A stretch of DNA of 64,000 nt from Saccharibacillus brassicae (GCF_006542275.1 NZ_CP041217.1:620001-684000); one strand, 5' to 3'; counted from the stretch's first letter, positions 43,228 to 50,722 are shown. Translations and numbers: made by a program. Notes: a model not told the origin generated them from the letters alone.

Positions 43228-43563
43228 GTCGGTTAACTTCCTTTTTCGATTGATGGAGTGGTCGAGATTCGAAGTACGAAACAGAACTTTCCGCGAATCT
43301 ACCGCTTTACTTTAAGGATTTCGCCGCTAATTAGCAATCTCCGATTGAGGTCGTTTTCATTCGTTTTCGTTCTTTTTTTCACGTTTTCAAGAGTGGGTAT
43401 CCCCAACGCGAAGCGCAGCGCGGACGATCTCGTTCGCACGGGGTAAATGCTTCTTTTGTGAACGGCGGAAGATTGCATTTTACGAAATGATTCATTCGGG
43501 CCGGGAACGTGTATCCTTTTTAAGAGAAAGATATCCAAAAGATCTCCAGAAAGGGTGACGACG
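43228..43563. other. Divergent intergenic region between kimA and a small acidic gene
   Basis: About 335 bp hold no gene. The kimA ribosome site (AAGGAAG) is at the left edge. The centre is AT-rich with T-runs, and a GC-rich patch near 43405-43440 could fold. Conserved ydaO-riboswitch blocks were looked for and not found. Confidence 0.5.
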
Positions 43564-43746
43564 ATGACCAGAGACCGAGAAGCCGACGTGAACGATAAAG
43601 GGCCGGGCCCGGACGATATTCCCGATGTCGACCCGCGCTACGAAGAGACCGATCCGGGTTCGTTCGACCAAGTGACCCGCGACAACCTCAAAGGCGAAGA
43701 CAGTCTGATCGACGATCCGGAAGATTCCGAAGAACTCGACAAGTAG
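43564..43746 (+). CDS. Small, very acidic hypothetical protein
   Basis: The 60-residue protein is about 40% Asp and Glu (DIPDVDPRYEETDPGSFD, then DSLIDDPEDSEELDK). It is soluble and probably disordered. The ATG at 43564 lies eight bases after AAAGGG; an in-frame GTG at 43555 is the alternative. It stands alone between kimA and the nuclease gene. No function can be assigned. Confidence 0.6.
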   Translation: MTRDREADVNDKGPGPDDIPDVDPRYEETDPGSFDQVTRDNLKGEDSLIDDPEDSEELDK

Positions 43747-43838
43747 CCGCTGGAAGCAGCCGATAAATTTGTGCACGCGAAACAGCCTCTTTTCCGGTAT
43801 AATGAAGCTCCGACTACCGGTTAAGGAGGCTTCTTCGT

Positions 43839-44318
43839 GTGAGCAAAAAGAATTCCCGCAACAAAAAGGGCAAAGCGCCGTCGGTGATCACGATCGTCCT
43901 CGCCGCCCTGCTGATTCTGTTCGCCCCGCAGCTGTACAAAATCGTCGGTCCCCTGCTCGATCTGGACCTCGATATCGGAAGCCGCGGCAGCGGCGAGACG
44001 ATTCGCCTCGAATTTCCCGTCGACCGCTATCCCGCCACGGCCGCGCATATCCGGGACGCGATCGCAAGCGGCGAATCCCGCGTCTGCACGATCGACCGCG
44101 GCGGCGCCGAGGAGAACCGCGACGACTCGCTGCGCGGCATCCCGACCAAAAAAGGCTTCGATCGCGACGAATGGCCGATGGCGATGTGCGAAGAAGGCGG
44201 CACGGGCGCGGACATCGAATATGTCGAACCGTCCGACAACCGCGGAGCCGGTTCCTGGGTCGGCCACGCGCTGGACGATTACCCGGACGGCACGCAGGTC
44301 GAGTTCATTCTCAACTGA
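43839..44318 (+). CDS. NucA/NucB-type deoxyribonuclease, membrane-anchored or secreted
   Basis: The 159-residue protein has a basic N-terminus, one membrane helix (about residues 15-32) and a C-terminal domain. [17 protein letters not shown] and [12 protein letters not shown] are the hallmark of NucA/NucB extracellular DNases of Bacillus (competence nuclease and sporulation-associated NucB). It probably cleaves DNA outside the membrane. The start is GTG at 43839 behind AAGGAGG. It is followed after 15 bp by a DUF202 gene, so the two are likely co-transcribed. Confidence 0.88.
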   Translation: MSKKNSRNKKGKAPSVITIVLAALLILFAPQLYKIVGPLLDLDLDIGSRGSGETIRLEFPVDRYPATAAHIRDAIASGESRVCTIDRGGAEENRDDSLRGIPTKKGFDRDEWPMAMCEEGGTGADIEYVEPSDNRGAGSWVGHALDDYPDGTQVEFILN

Positions 44319-44333
44319 TCGGAGGAACTGTCT

Positions 44334-44705
44334 GTGAACGGAACGCAATCGACGGGATCGACGGAAAACAAATACGTCCAGCAGCATCTGGCCAACGAAC
44401 GCACGTATCTGGCCTGGGTGCGGACGTGCATCGCCGTGGCGGGCCTCGGCTTTCTGGCCGCAGGGCTCTTCAATTCGACCTACGGGGAAAAAGCGCATCT
44501 GTTCGCGGTCGCGGCCGGTATCGGTTCGCTGTTGTTCGCCTTCTCGCTGCTGCTGTCCGCGACGCTCGATTACCAGCGCAAACGCCGGGACATTAACGAA
44601 GGCGTGTTCCGCTCTTCGCGCCTGATCGTCAATTTGACGCTGGGCTTCATGCTCGTGCTGTTCGTTCTGCTGTTCGTGCTGGCGGGATTTCTGCTGTTTG
44701 GCTGA
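44334..44705 (+). CDS. DUF202 family small membrane protein (YidH-like)
   Basis: The 123-residue protein has the DUF202 signature near its start (QQHLANERTYLAWVRTCIAV) and three membrane segments. The family is of unknown function and is found widely in bacterial and yeast membranes. The start is GTG at 44334 with GGAGGAAC upstream. It overlaps no neighbour and follows the nuclease gene by 15 bp. Confidence 0.88.
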   Translation: MNGTQSTGSTENKYVQQHLANERTYLAWVRTCIAVAGLGFLAAGLFNSTYGEKAHLFAVAAGIGSLLFAFSLLLSATLDYQRKRRDINEGVFRSSRLIVNLTLGFMLVLFVLLFVLAGFLLFG

Positions 44706-44730
44706 ATCGGGCGCGCAGACGCGCCGAACC

Positions 44731-44760
44731 TCTTGACGCTGTCCCTCTCTTGTTCCCATA
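44731..44760 (+). promoter_or_regulatory. Promoter upstream of the proline-rich protein gene
   Basis: TTGACG and CATAAT are separated by 18 bp, with TATAC immediately after, about 60 bp before the ATG at 44824. Confidence 0.6.
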
Positions 44761-44823
44761 ATATACAAGACGATATAAATAGAACGAACGCGAAGGCAGA
44801 ACCGGACGGAAGGAGGCGAAGAC

Positions 44824-45381
44824 ATGCTTGGAAAAAGCTCGCGCTTGGGCGCAAAAGCGGCGATTGCGCTGCTGTGCCTGCTGTTCGTGCTGCTGCCGGA
44901 AGTCCGGCTGCCGGGCACGGCGGTCAGCGTGCCGGAATCGGAACTTCGGCACGCGGGCTACCATCAGCAGCATCCGTACGCGCCGCCTGCCGCCCAGCCT
45001 TCGACGCCGGCGCCCGACACGGCGGCCCTGCCGCTGTTCCCTTGGCTTCCGGCGGCGCCTCTCGCGCTCGCTCCGCGCAATCCGCACACCGATTCGCGTA
45101 TTCCGATCCTGCGCAGGCACCGCCTGCTGAGGCCGCTTAAGTTCAAGGGTTCGTTCCTGCCCTTTCCCCGGATGTCGAACGTAATCGAATCCGCTTCGAA
45201 AGGAGGAAAATCAAATGTCCAAAGGAACCATGCATCGCACCGAAGAGCATCACAAGCAGGAAGGTCTGCTCATGATTCGCGAACTGCGCACGATTCTGCT
45301 GTTCACGCTCGGCTCGGTAGCCGTCGTCGTCGGCCTGTCGTTTTTCCTGTAATCGACGCTGCGGCCGTTCAGGCCGCATGA
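44824..45381 (+). CDS. Putative secreted proline-rich protein, 3' half doubtful
   Basis: Good start signals (promoter, GAAGGAGG, ATG) open a frame with a basic N-terminus and a hydrophobic signal segment (AAIALLCLLFVLLPEV). A Pro/Ala/His-rich stretch follows. The last 55 codons lie over a second gene at 45215 in another frame, and their residues look random. The real gene may end near residue 120, with a frameshift or sequence error, or the long overlap may be genuine. No family recognised. Confidence 0.4.
   Translation: MLGKSSRLGAKAAIALLCLLFVLLPEVRLPGTAVSVPESELRHAGYHQQHPYAPPAAQPSTPAPDTAALPLFPWLPAAPLALAPRNPHTDSRIPILRRHRLLRPLKFKGSFLPFPRMSNVIESASKGGKSNVQRNHASHRRASQAGRSAHDSRTAHDSAVHARLGSRRRRPVVFPVIDAAAVQAA
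45215..45352 (+). CDS. 45-residue small membrane protein
   Basis: The frame is too short for standard length filters. A strong AAAGGAGG site is followed by ATG at 45215. The product begins MSKGTMHRTEEHHKQEG and ends in a single transmembrane helix (ILLFTLGSVAVVVGLSFFL). A terminator lies 44 bp after the stop. It sits inside the 3' part of the preceding open frame in a different phase. The clean helix and ribosome site make it more credible than that overlap. Confidence 0.7.
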   Translation: MSKGTMHRTEEHHKQEGLLMIRELRTILLFTLGSVAVVVGLSFFL

Positions 45382-45395
45382 AGCCATCAACCGCC

Positions 45396-45420
45396 AAGCC
45401 CTCGTTCGCGAGGGCTTTTT
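45396..45420 (+). terminator. Terminator of the small envelope-protein genes
   Basis: AAGCCCTCG-TTCG-CGAGGGCTTTTT is a classical tetraloop hairpin with a T-tail. A second hairpin (GCGGCC/GGCCGC) lies just upstream at 45360-45378. Confidence 0.92.
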
Positions 45421-45443
45421 GGCGTCGTTTAACGGATATGGAC

Positions 45444-45476
45444 AAAAAAAGAGCCCCGATGCCGAAGCACCGGGGC
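45444..45476 (-). terminator. Orphan minus-strand terminator
   Basis: GCCCCGGTGC pairs with GCATCGGGGC around TTCG and is followed on the minus strand by TTTTTTT. No minus-strand gene is visible upstream, so it may end antisense transcripts from the azoreductase region. Confidence 0.6.
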
Positions 45477-45595
45477 CAAAGTCTATGTTACAGAGGGGTT
45501 GTACCGTTAATATACCGACCCAAGCTTAAACGTACCTGATAGCAACCTGAAAATCCGATTAAAATTTGCTTGCTCTCTTTTTTTCAAAAAATGGG

Positions 45596-45624
45596 TTGAC
45601 TCTTTATTTTATTTCATATACTAT
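45596..45624 (+). promoter_or_regulatory. Promoter of the azoreductase gene
   Basis: TTGACT and TACTAT are separated by 17 bp, with TATAAT overlapping 3 bp further on. It lies about 50 bp before the start codon. Confidence 0.85.
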
Positions 45625-45671
45625 AATTAAGAAAGTTAAACTACAAAAGATATTTCAGGAGGAAACCATCC

Positions 45672-46298
45672 ATGTCCCACGTTCTCTTCATTAAAGCAAA
45701 CAACCGTCCGGCCGACCAATCGGCCACTGTCAAGCTGTACGAAAGCTTCGTGCAAAGCTACAGAGCCGCTCACCCGGATGATATCATTACCGAATTGAAC
45801 CTGTTCGAAGCGGATCTTCCTTACTACGATAACGATATGATGAGCGGATTGTTCAAAGCGGCTCAAGGCATGGAAGCGACTGCGGAAGAACAGCGCCTGG
45901 CCGGTCTGGCCAACACGTATCTGGATCAATTCCTCGGCGCGGACAAAGTCATGTTCGCTTTCCCGCTCTGGAACTTCACGATTCCGGCTCAACTGCTGAC
46001 TTACCTGTTCTACCTGAACCAAGCGGGCAAGACGTTCAAATACACCGCTGAAGGTCCGGTAGGTCTCGTAACCGACAAGAAAGTCGCTCTGCTGCAAGCC
46101 CGCGGCGGCGTGTACTCCGTAGAACCGATGAGCGGCATGGAAATGTCCCTCAACTACGTGAAGAACACCCTCGGCTTCTGGGGCATCCGCAATCCGGAAG
46201 TGGTCGTTCTCGAAGGACACAACCAATTCCCGGACCGCGCCGCTTCGATCATCGAAGAAGGCGTCAAGCAAGCGGCCGACCTGGCTGCCAAATTCTAA
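45672..46298 (+). CDS. azoR: FMN-dependent NADH-azoreductase (quinone reductase family)
   Basis: The 208-residue flavodoxin-fold enzyme has MSHVLFIKANNRPADQSAT (FMN phosphate loop), MFAFPLWNFTIPAQLLTYL and LLQARGGVYS, as in AzoR/AcpD proteins. It reduces quinones and azo compounds with two electrons, protecting against electrophile stress. An AGGAGG site precedes the ATG and a strong promoter lies upstream. Its AT-richer codon use suggests high expression. Terminators flank the gene on both sides. Confidence 0.93.
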   Translation: MSHVLFIKANNRPADQSATVKLYESFVQSYRAAHPDDIITELNLFEADLPYYDNDMMSGLFKAAQGMEATAEEQRLAGLANTYLDQFLGADKVMFAFPLWNFTIPAQLLTYLFYLNQAGKTFKYTAEGPVGLVTDKKVALLQARGGVYSVEPMSGMEMSLNYVKNTLGFWGIRNPEVVVLEGHNQFPDRAASIIEEGVKQAADLAAKF

Positions 46299-46314
46299 GA
46301 TCGTTCTACTTCGT

Positions 46315-46345
46315 TCAAAAGCTCCGCTTCGGCGGGGCTTTTTTT
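46315..46345 (+). terminator. Terminator after azoR
   Basis: AAAAGCTCCGC-TTCG-GCGGGGCTTTTTTT forms a hairpin with a T-tract 17 bp after the stop. Confidence 0.9.
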
Positions 46346-46362
46346 GTATGCTCGAAAAAAGG

Positions 46363-46545
46363 ATAACCACAAAAAACCGCTTCATTTAGGATGATGTTTT
46401 TTTTGGTATAACCACAAAAAACTGCTTCATCCAGGGTGATGTTTTTTTTGGTATAACCACAAAAAACTGCTTCACCCAGGGTGATGTTTTTTTTGGTATA
46501 ACCACAAAAAAAAAGCTTCATCCCGAGGATGAAGCTTTCGCTCTA
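46363..46545. repeat. 45-bp tandem repeats (three full copies and a partial fourth)
   Basis: Units begin at 46363, 46408, 46453 and 46498, each opening ATAACCACAAAAAA. The first three are nearly identical and run into the fourth, which is a functional terminator for the gene at 46572. Each unit carries GCTTCAYY...GATG and T-runs, so it looks like an eroded terminator copy. Confidence 0.95.
46506..46538 (-). terminator. Terminator of the gene at 46572-46802
   Basis: AAAGCTTCATCC and GGATGAAGCTTT around TCG are followed by TTTTTT on the minus strand. Confidence 0.9.
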
Positions 46546-46571
46546 TTCTATGCGATCAACATTAAGTTTGT

Positions 46572-46802
46572 CTATTCTTCGTGGCCGGGAACTTCCGTAC
46601 TTGAAATGTCTTCAATCTCAAGCTGCTTCAACTCTCCCCATCTTCCGATCGTCAACTTACCGCCATTCAAGTCAAGCTCCGTAATCTGTCCCACAAACAG
46701 CTCGTCCGAACTGTGTACCCGAATCACGACAAAATAGCCGTTCGTAAAAATGCGCTGAAGATGTGCCTGTACCTTCATGACTTGCTGTTCTTCCAATTCC
46801 AT
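46572..46802 (-). CDS. Small hypothetical protein, possibly beta-barrel
   Basis: The 76-residue protein starts at ATG 46802 behind AAAGGAG, inside a longer unsupported frame. After a helical MELEEQQVMKVQAHLQRIF it shows alternating beta strands (YFVVIRVHSSDELFVGQITELDLNGGKLTIG) resembling a small Sm/SH3-like barrel. No family could be named. It has its own terminator, followed by the 45-bp repeat array. Confidence 0.65.
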   Translation of the reverse strand: MELEEQQVMKVQAHLQRIFTNGYFVVIRVHSSDELFVGQITELDLNGGKLTIGRWGELKQLEIEDISSTEVPGHEE

Positions 46803-46939
46803 ATGGAGTCTCCTTTGTAAGGACCCACTAACGGACAGTCCGAACCGATGGAAAAGCACGGCTATCAATTGTACCCCTTTTGCAGTCTCTATACTTTACC
46901 ATTGCAAGTTGCAAAAAGCAAACTTTTCGACCGCTGTTC

Positions 46940-46964
46940 GTTTCGTCTTCCGTGAAACGGGTAT
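46940..46964 (+). promoter_or_regulatory. SigB-like promoter before a small membrane protein
   Basis: GTTTCG, 13 bp, GGGTAT resembles the general-stress SigB pattern GTTTAA-N13-15-GGGTAT. It lies about 60 bp before the ATG at 47022. Confidence 0.4.
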
Positions 46965-47021
46965 ATTAATAAGTTATATATAAAGAGGTAACAAGAGAGG
47001 TCACCGGGAGGAGACGGTAAA

Positions 47022-47171
47022 ATGGCAAGAAGCATGCGCAGACGCGGCGGCAGGCGGTCGGGAGACAATGACGGCAAATGGGCTTTTGTCGAGATACTGG
47101 TCGAAGTGCTGCTGGCTTTCCCGCGGCTGATCTTCTTGCTGTTCCGGGCTCTGCTGAACTTTTTGAATTAA
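47022..47171 (+). CDS. 49-residue small membrane-associated protein
   Basis: GGGAGGAG followed by ATG at 47022 opens a frame of 49 residues. It has a strongly basic N-terminus (MARSMRRRGGRRS) and an amphipathic to hydrophobic C-terminal helix (VEILVEVLLAFPRLIFLLF). It is short enough to be missed by gene callers. A good terminator follows 33 bp after the stop. Similar tiny basic membrane proteins occur in Paenibacillus, with no known role. Confidence 0.65.
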   Translation: MARSMRRRGGRRSGDNDGKWAFVEILVEVLLAFPRLIFLLFRALLNFLN

Positions 47172-47203
47172 CGGGACCGGGGTCGATCCCGTGTCCACGC
47201 GCC

Positions 47204-47238
47204 AAAAAACCCGCACTCCGCCGGGAGTGCAGGTTTTT
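47204..47238. terminator. Bidirectional terminator
   Basis: AAAAACCCGCACTCC pairs with GGGAGTGCAGGTTTTT (one mismatch). It serves the small gene at 47022 and the convergent dioxygenase gene. Confidence 0.9.
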
Positions 47239-47268
47239 CGGTGCGCGTACGGAGTCGGCTGATCGGCT

Positions 47269-48219
47269 TCAAGGACGCTTCGGATCCAGGCTGCGAACTT
47301 CGAACGGAATCAACGTCTGTTCCAGCTGCGCACGATGCGCTTCGTATTGGGCGGGCAGCATCAGCTTCGTGCCCATCGTCTCCGGCGTCTCGTCATGCGC
47401 GAAGCCCGGAGGGTCGGTCGCGATCTCGAACAGGATCTCGCCGTGCTCGCGGAAATAGACGGCATTGAAGTAGTTGCGGTCCTGCACCGGCGTCACGCCG
47501 TATCCGTGATCCGCGACGTAATCCTGCCAGGCCAACTGGTCGGCGTCGTCTTCGGCCCGCCACGCGATATGATGCACCGTGCCGACGCCCATCGTGCCCC
47601 GCGCGACAGGCGTCATCTTCAAGTCGATCAGATTGCCGATGTCCGCTGTCGAGCGGTACCGGGCCAGATCGCCGTCGGTGCCGACGTACGTCAGCCCCAT
47701 CACTTTTTCCAGCAGCTCGGCGGTCCTATCCGGTTGGGCCGACAGCAGCGTCGCGCCGCCGAAGCCTTTGATCGCCGTCTCCGGCGTCACGTCTCCGAAC
47801 GTCCACGTGTTGGCTTCTCCGTCCGCCCGCTCCACCAGTTCCAGATGCAGGCCGTGCGGATCGTCGAATTCGAGATAACGCTCGCCGAAGCGGCTCAGCT
47901 CCGTGACCGGCACGTCGAACTTGGCCAGGCGTTCCTGCCAGAATCCGATCGAGCCGACCGGGATAACGAACGATGTGATGCCGACCTGCCCCGCTCCCAC
48001 TTTGCCCCGATACGCATTGGCCCACGGGAAAAACGTCATGATCGTGCCCGGCTTGCCGCCCTCGCTGCCGAAGTAGAAATGATACGTCTCCGGATCGTCG
48101 AAGTTGACCGTTTGCTTCACCAACCGCAGTCCCAGCACGCCCGCGTAGAAATCGATATTTTCCTGAGGATGACCCACGATAGCCGTAATATGGTGAATCC
48201 CTGCCGTTTGTTTGTTCAT
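47269..48219 (-). CDS. Ring-cleaving dioxygenase of the VOC family (MhqO/LinE-like)
   Basis: The 316-residue protein has two glyoxalase/VOC repeats. The first begins GIHHITAIVGHPQENIDFYAG and the second has VHHIAWRAED. The metal ligands are the histidines of these HH motifs and the glutamate in EILFEIATDPPGF. It belongs with MhqO/MhqA of Bacillus, which open hydroquinone rings during quinone stress. GGAGGG precedes the ATG. The promoter contains an MhqR-like palindrome, supporting the same role. Confidence 0.9.
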   Translation of the reverse strand: MNKQTAGIHHITAIVGHPQENIDFYAGVLGLRLVKQTVNFDDPETYHFYFGSEGGKPGTIMTFFPWANAYRGKVGAGQVGITSFVIPVGSIGFWQERLAKFDVPVTELSRFGERYLEFDDPHGLHLELVERADGEANTWTFGDVTPETAIKGFGGATLLSAQPDRTAELLEKVMGLTYVGTDGDLARYRSTADIGNLIDLKMTPVARGTMGVGTVHHIAWRAEDDADQLAWQDYVADHGYGVTPVQDRNYFNAVYFREHGEILFEIATDPPGFAHDETPETMGTKLMLPAQYEAHRAQLEQTLIPFEVRSLDPKRP

Positions 48220-48280
48220 CTGAATCCCTCCGAATATTTTATTTTAAGAATCTTTATTTAAAAGTATTTCCGTTACGTTT

Positions 48281-48309
48281 ATAATATCTTTGATTAAAGA
48301 TAATGTCAA
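48281..48309 (-). promoter_or_regulatory. Dioxygenase promoter with MhqR-like operator
   Basis: TTGACA (48304-48309) and TATTAT (48281-48286) are spaced by 17 bp on the minus strand. Between them lies the inverted repeat TATCTTT-N4-AAAGATA (48285-48302). Its outer TATCT/AGATA arms equal those of the B. subtilis MhqR operator. Confidence 0.75.
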
Positions 48310-48422
48310 GCCTAATCGGTATGGAAAAAAGCTCGCCCGAGCGACAGCACGGACAAGCTTCGTTTTTCACCAAAATCCGTGTTCGGTTCCTCCGGTCCCG
48401 TCCACGCGTCGCCCGCTTCCGC

Positions 48423-49571
48423 TCAGCCGTACAGCGCCGTATCCGCGCCGACGCGTGCTCCCGCCGCAATCTTCGCCGACGTCCAGTGGGTATCCGGCTC
48501 CGCCCAGAACGGATCGTCCGGCGCAAGTCCCAGCGGCAGAAACGCGGTCGAACACAGATACAAGCTGCCTACGCTGATATACCCTTCCGCAAGCTCCGGC
48601 TGATGTCCGTACACGCCGGGCGTCAGCCAGCCTTCCGCGTCGAACGTGCCGGGCGCGTCCAGACTGCGCCGAATAACGGCGGTGAGCGCGCAGCGCACTT
48701 GAGCCGGAGCCAAATTGTCTTCCAGAAAATGCTGCAGCGCAGCCTGTGCCAAATGCTGGAACGCCCCGCATCGATACGCAAGCGAACGCCCGATATACGG
48801 ATACGTGCCGCCGGGCGCGATCATCCGCTCCAGTACGGACGCATAACGCGATGCCCGGGACCGGATCGTCTTCTCCATTTTGGCATAATCGGGCGAAAGA
48901 TGCCGGAACCTCCCTACCAGATCGACCAGCATGGGCTGGATCACGAAGCTGTTGTAATAATCCCAGCGAAACTCCGGCCCGTCTCCGTACAGTCCGTCGC
49001 CCTGATACCAGTCCATATGCAGATGCAGCGCCAGATCGATCCGCATGCGGTCGTAGTCCGCGTCGCCGAGCAGATCCAGCGCCGCTTCCACCATCGCGCT
49101 GAACAGCAGCCAGTTCGTCTTGGGCGGAACGGTCCGCCGTGTGCGGCGAAGCTCCGCGATCAGCCTCGTCTTGACCTCTTCCGGCAGACTCCCCGCAAGC
49201 GCGCGCGGCGCCCGTACAAGCGCATGGGCGAGAAAAGCGGCATCGACCAGCGGCTGGCCTTCGTCCGAGAAGTTCATGTAGTCCGGCGAGTCCGGATCGG
49301 TCGCGGCGGCGATGCCCCGAAGTACCGAGTCCTGGCAGCGCGCCCTCAAGTGCTCCTCCTCGCCTTCCAGCCCTTCAAGCTCCAGCCACGGCGCCATGCC
49401 GCAGATGAGCCGCGCGAACGCTTCCAGGCACGCATAGCGGGCGCGTTCGGGATGGAAGTGTGTCGGCAGGCGCTGTCTGAGCTCGCCCTGATCCAACGCG
49501 TCCAGAATCGGATCGCCGATCGCAAGCAGCGTATCGACCCAGGCTTTGCGCGTCCCGTCCGATTTTACCAT
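48423..49571 (-). CDS. DUF2264 domain protein
   Basis: The 382-residue protein matches DUF2264: ARYACLEAFARLICGMAPWLELEG, FSDEGQPLVDAAFLAHAL, NWLLFSAMVEAALDLLG and MDWYQGDGLYGDGPEFRWDYYNSFVI. The predicted fold is an (alpha/alpha) barrel, and the family is usually found in polysaccharide utilisation loci. It overlaps the GH88 gene by 7 bp and so is translated in the same operon. It probably acts on uronic-acid-containing oligosaccharides, but no activity is proven for the family. Confidence 0.85.
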   Translation of the reverse strand: MVKSDGTRKAWVDTLLAIGDPILDALDQGELRQRLPTHFHPERARYACLEAFARLICGMAPWLELEGLEGEEEHLRARCQDSVLRGIAAATDPDSPDYMNFSDEGQPLVDAAFLAHALVRAPRALAGSLPEEVKTRLIAELRRTRRTVPPKTNWLLFSAMVEAALDLLGDADYDRMRIDLALHLHMDWYQGDGLYGDGPEFRWDYYNSFVIQPMLVDLVGRFRHLSPDYAKMEKTIRSRASRYASVLERMIAPGGTYPYIGRSLAYRCGAFQHLAQAALQHFLEDNLAPAQVRCALTAVIRRSLDAPGTFDAEGWLTPGVYGHQPELAEGYISVGSLYLCSTAFLPLGLAPDDPFWAEPDTHWTSAKIAAGARVGADTALYG

Positions 49572-50722
49572 AGATGCCGATCCTGCCCCGACAGCCGAAG
49601 CACGCCTTCGATGAAGAAATAATCGCCGTAGATGATCGGAACTTCGCGCTCTTCGCTGAAATACGCCACTGTCCCGCCTCCGAGGATACCGTCCTCGCCC
49701 GGCGCCCAGTTGGCGAATTTCTGCTCCGAAGCCCGCAGCATGCGAATCGCGGCCTCGACGTACAGCCGGCGTTCATGCTCGTCCACGGCTTCGGCAAGCT
49801 CCAGCAGGCCGCAGGCCGCGCAGGCCGCCGCCGTCGTATCGTGTACGACCGGCTCCGCCGGCGCGCGGAAGTCGGCCAGCGGCACGTAACCGGTCATGGC
49901 GGCATTGGCGATAAAATAGTGCGCGATCCGCTTCGCGGCGTCCAAATATTCGCTTTTGCGCGTATGCCTGTGGCTCAACGCCATGCCGTACAGCGCCCAG
50001 GCCTGCCCGCGGCTCCACGACGAACCTTCGGCAAAGCCCTGGCCGCCCGGCTTGTCCAGTACGGTGCCGTCGACTGGATCGAGGATCACGATATGGTTCG
50101 CAGAACCGTCCGCCCGCAGCGTCGTGCGCAGCACCGTGTCGACATGCGCGATCGCGATGTCCCGGTATCTCGGGTCCTGCGTCTCTTCGCTCGCCCAATA
50201 CAGCAGCGGCACGTTCATCAGGCAGTCAACGATCATCCAGCCCGCGCGGTTGTTGCCCGGCTCGTCGTTCCACGCCCGCAGAAACCGTCCCGCCGGATTG
50301 TAGCGTCCCGCGAGCACGCTGGCCGCCTGCAGTCCCCGGCTCCGGGAACGGGCGCTGCCGGTCAGCCGGTAGTTGGCGACCGCCGTGTGCAGCCACATAA
50401 AGCCTACGTCGTGGTGCAGTCCGTCGAAGCCGAGCAGCGCCTCGTCGAGCCGCTCCTCCACTTCCTCCGCCGCCGCACGGTAAGCCGTTTCTCCCGTCGC
50501 CTTGTGCATCTGCCACAGCATGCCCGGCCAGAAGCCGTTCGTCCACCAGTAGATGTCCCGAACGCCCCAGTCTTCGTAACGTCCGTTCGCCGGAATATAC
50601 GGGATGCCGCTGCCGATCCGGGCGCATTCCGCCGACATTTTCACCTTCAATTTGTCCAGCGTCGAGTCCAGCCAGTCCCGGTGTTCGCCGATTGCCGCGT
50701 GCTTGTCGTTAGATGGTTGCAT
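49565..50722 (-). CDS. GH88 unsaturated glucuronyl hydrolase
   Basis: The 385-residue (alpha/alpha)6 barrel has GVRDIYWWTNGFWPGMLW, GFDGLHHDVGFMWLHTAVANYRLTG and SSWSRGQAWALYGMALSHRHT, typical of GH88. It hydrates the unsaturated uronic acid left by lyases on glycosaminoglycan-like or plant oligosaccharides. No signal peptide is seen. The start is the ATG at 50722 after GGAGG; the longer frame uses GTG inside that site. It leads an operon with the DUF2264 gene, divergent from an AraC regulator. Confidence 0.9.
   Translation of the reverse strand: MQPSNDKHAAIGEHRDWLDSTLDKLKVKMSAECARIGSGIPYIPANGRYEDWGVRDIYWWTNGFWPGMLWQMHKATGETAYRAAAEEVEERLDEALLGFDGLHHDVGFMWLHTAVANYRLTGSARSRSRGLQAASVLAGRYNPAGRFLRAWNDEPGNNRAGWMIVDCLMNVPLLYWASEETQDPRYRDIAIAHVDTVLRTTLRADGSANHIVILDPVDGTVLDKPGGQGFAEGSSWSRGQAWALYGMALSHRHTRKSEYLDAAKRIAHYFIANAAMTGYVPLADFRAPAEPVVHDTTAAACAACGLLELAEAVDEHERRLYVEAAIRMLRASEQKFANWAPGEDGILGGGTVAYFSEEREVPIIYGDYFFIEGVLRLSGQDRHLW

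Noticed and set aside
43228-43563. ydaO c-di-AMP riboswitch before kimA
   Set aside because: Conserved blocks of that class were not found by eye; recorded as a question rather than a feature.
45636-46385. Minus-strand frame of 249 codons opposite azoR
   Set aside because: Antisense of a clear azoreductase gene with its own promoter and terminator; no ribosome site on the minus strand.
46315-46521. Minus-strand frame encoding a 15-residue repeat peptide
   Set aside because: It is a by-product of the 45-bp DNA repeats, lacks a ribosome site and runs through a terminator.
46363-46545. Possible CRISPR array
   Set aside because: The 45-bp units are contiguous without unique spacers, and no cas genes are present.
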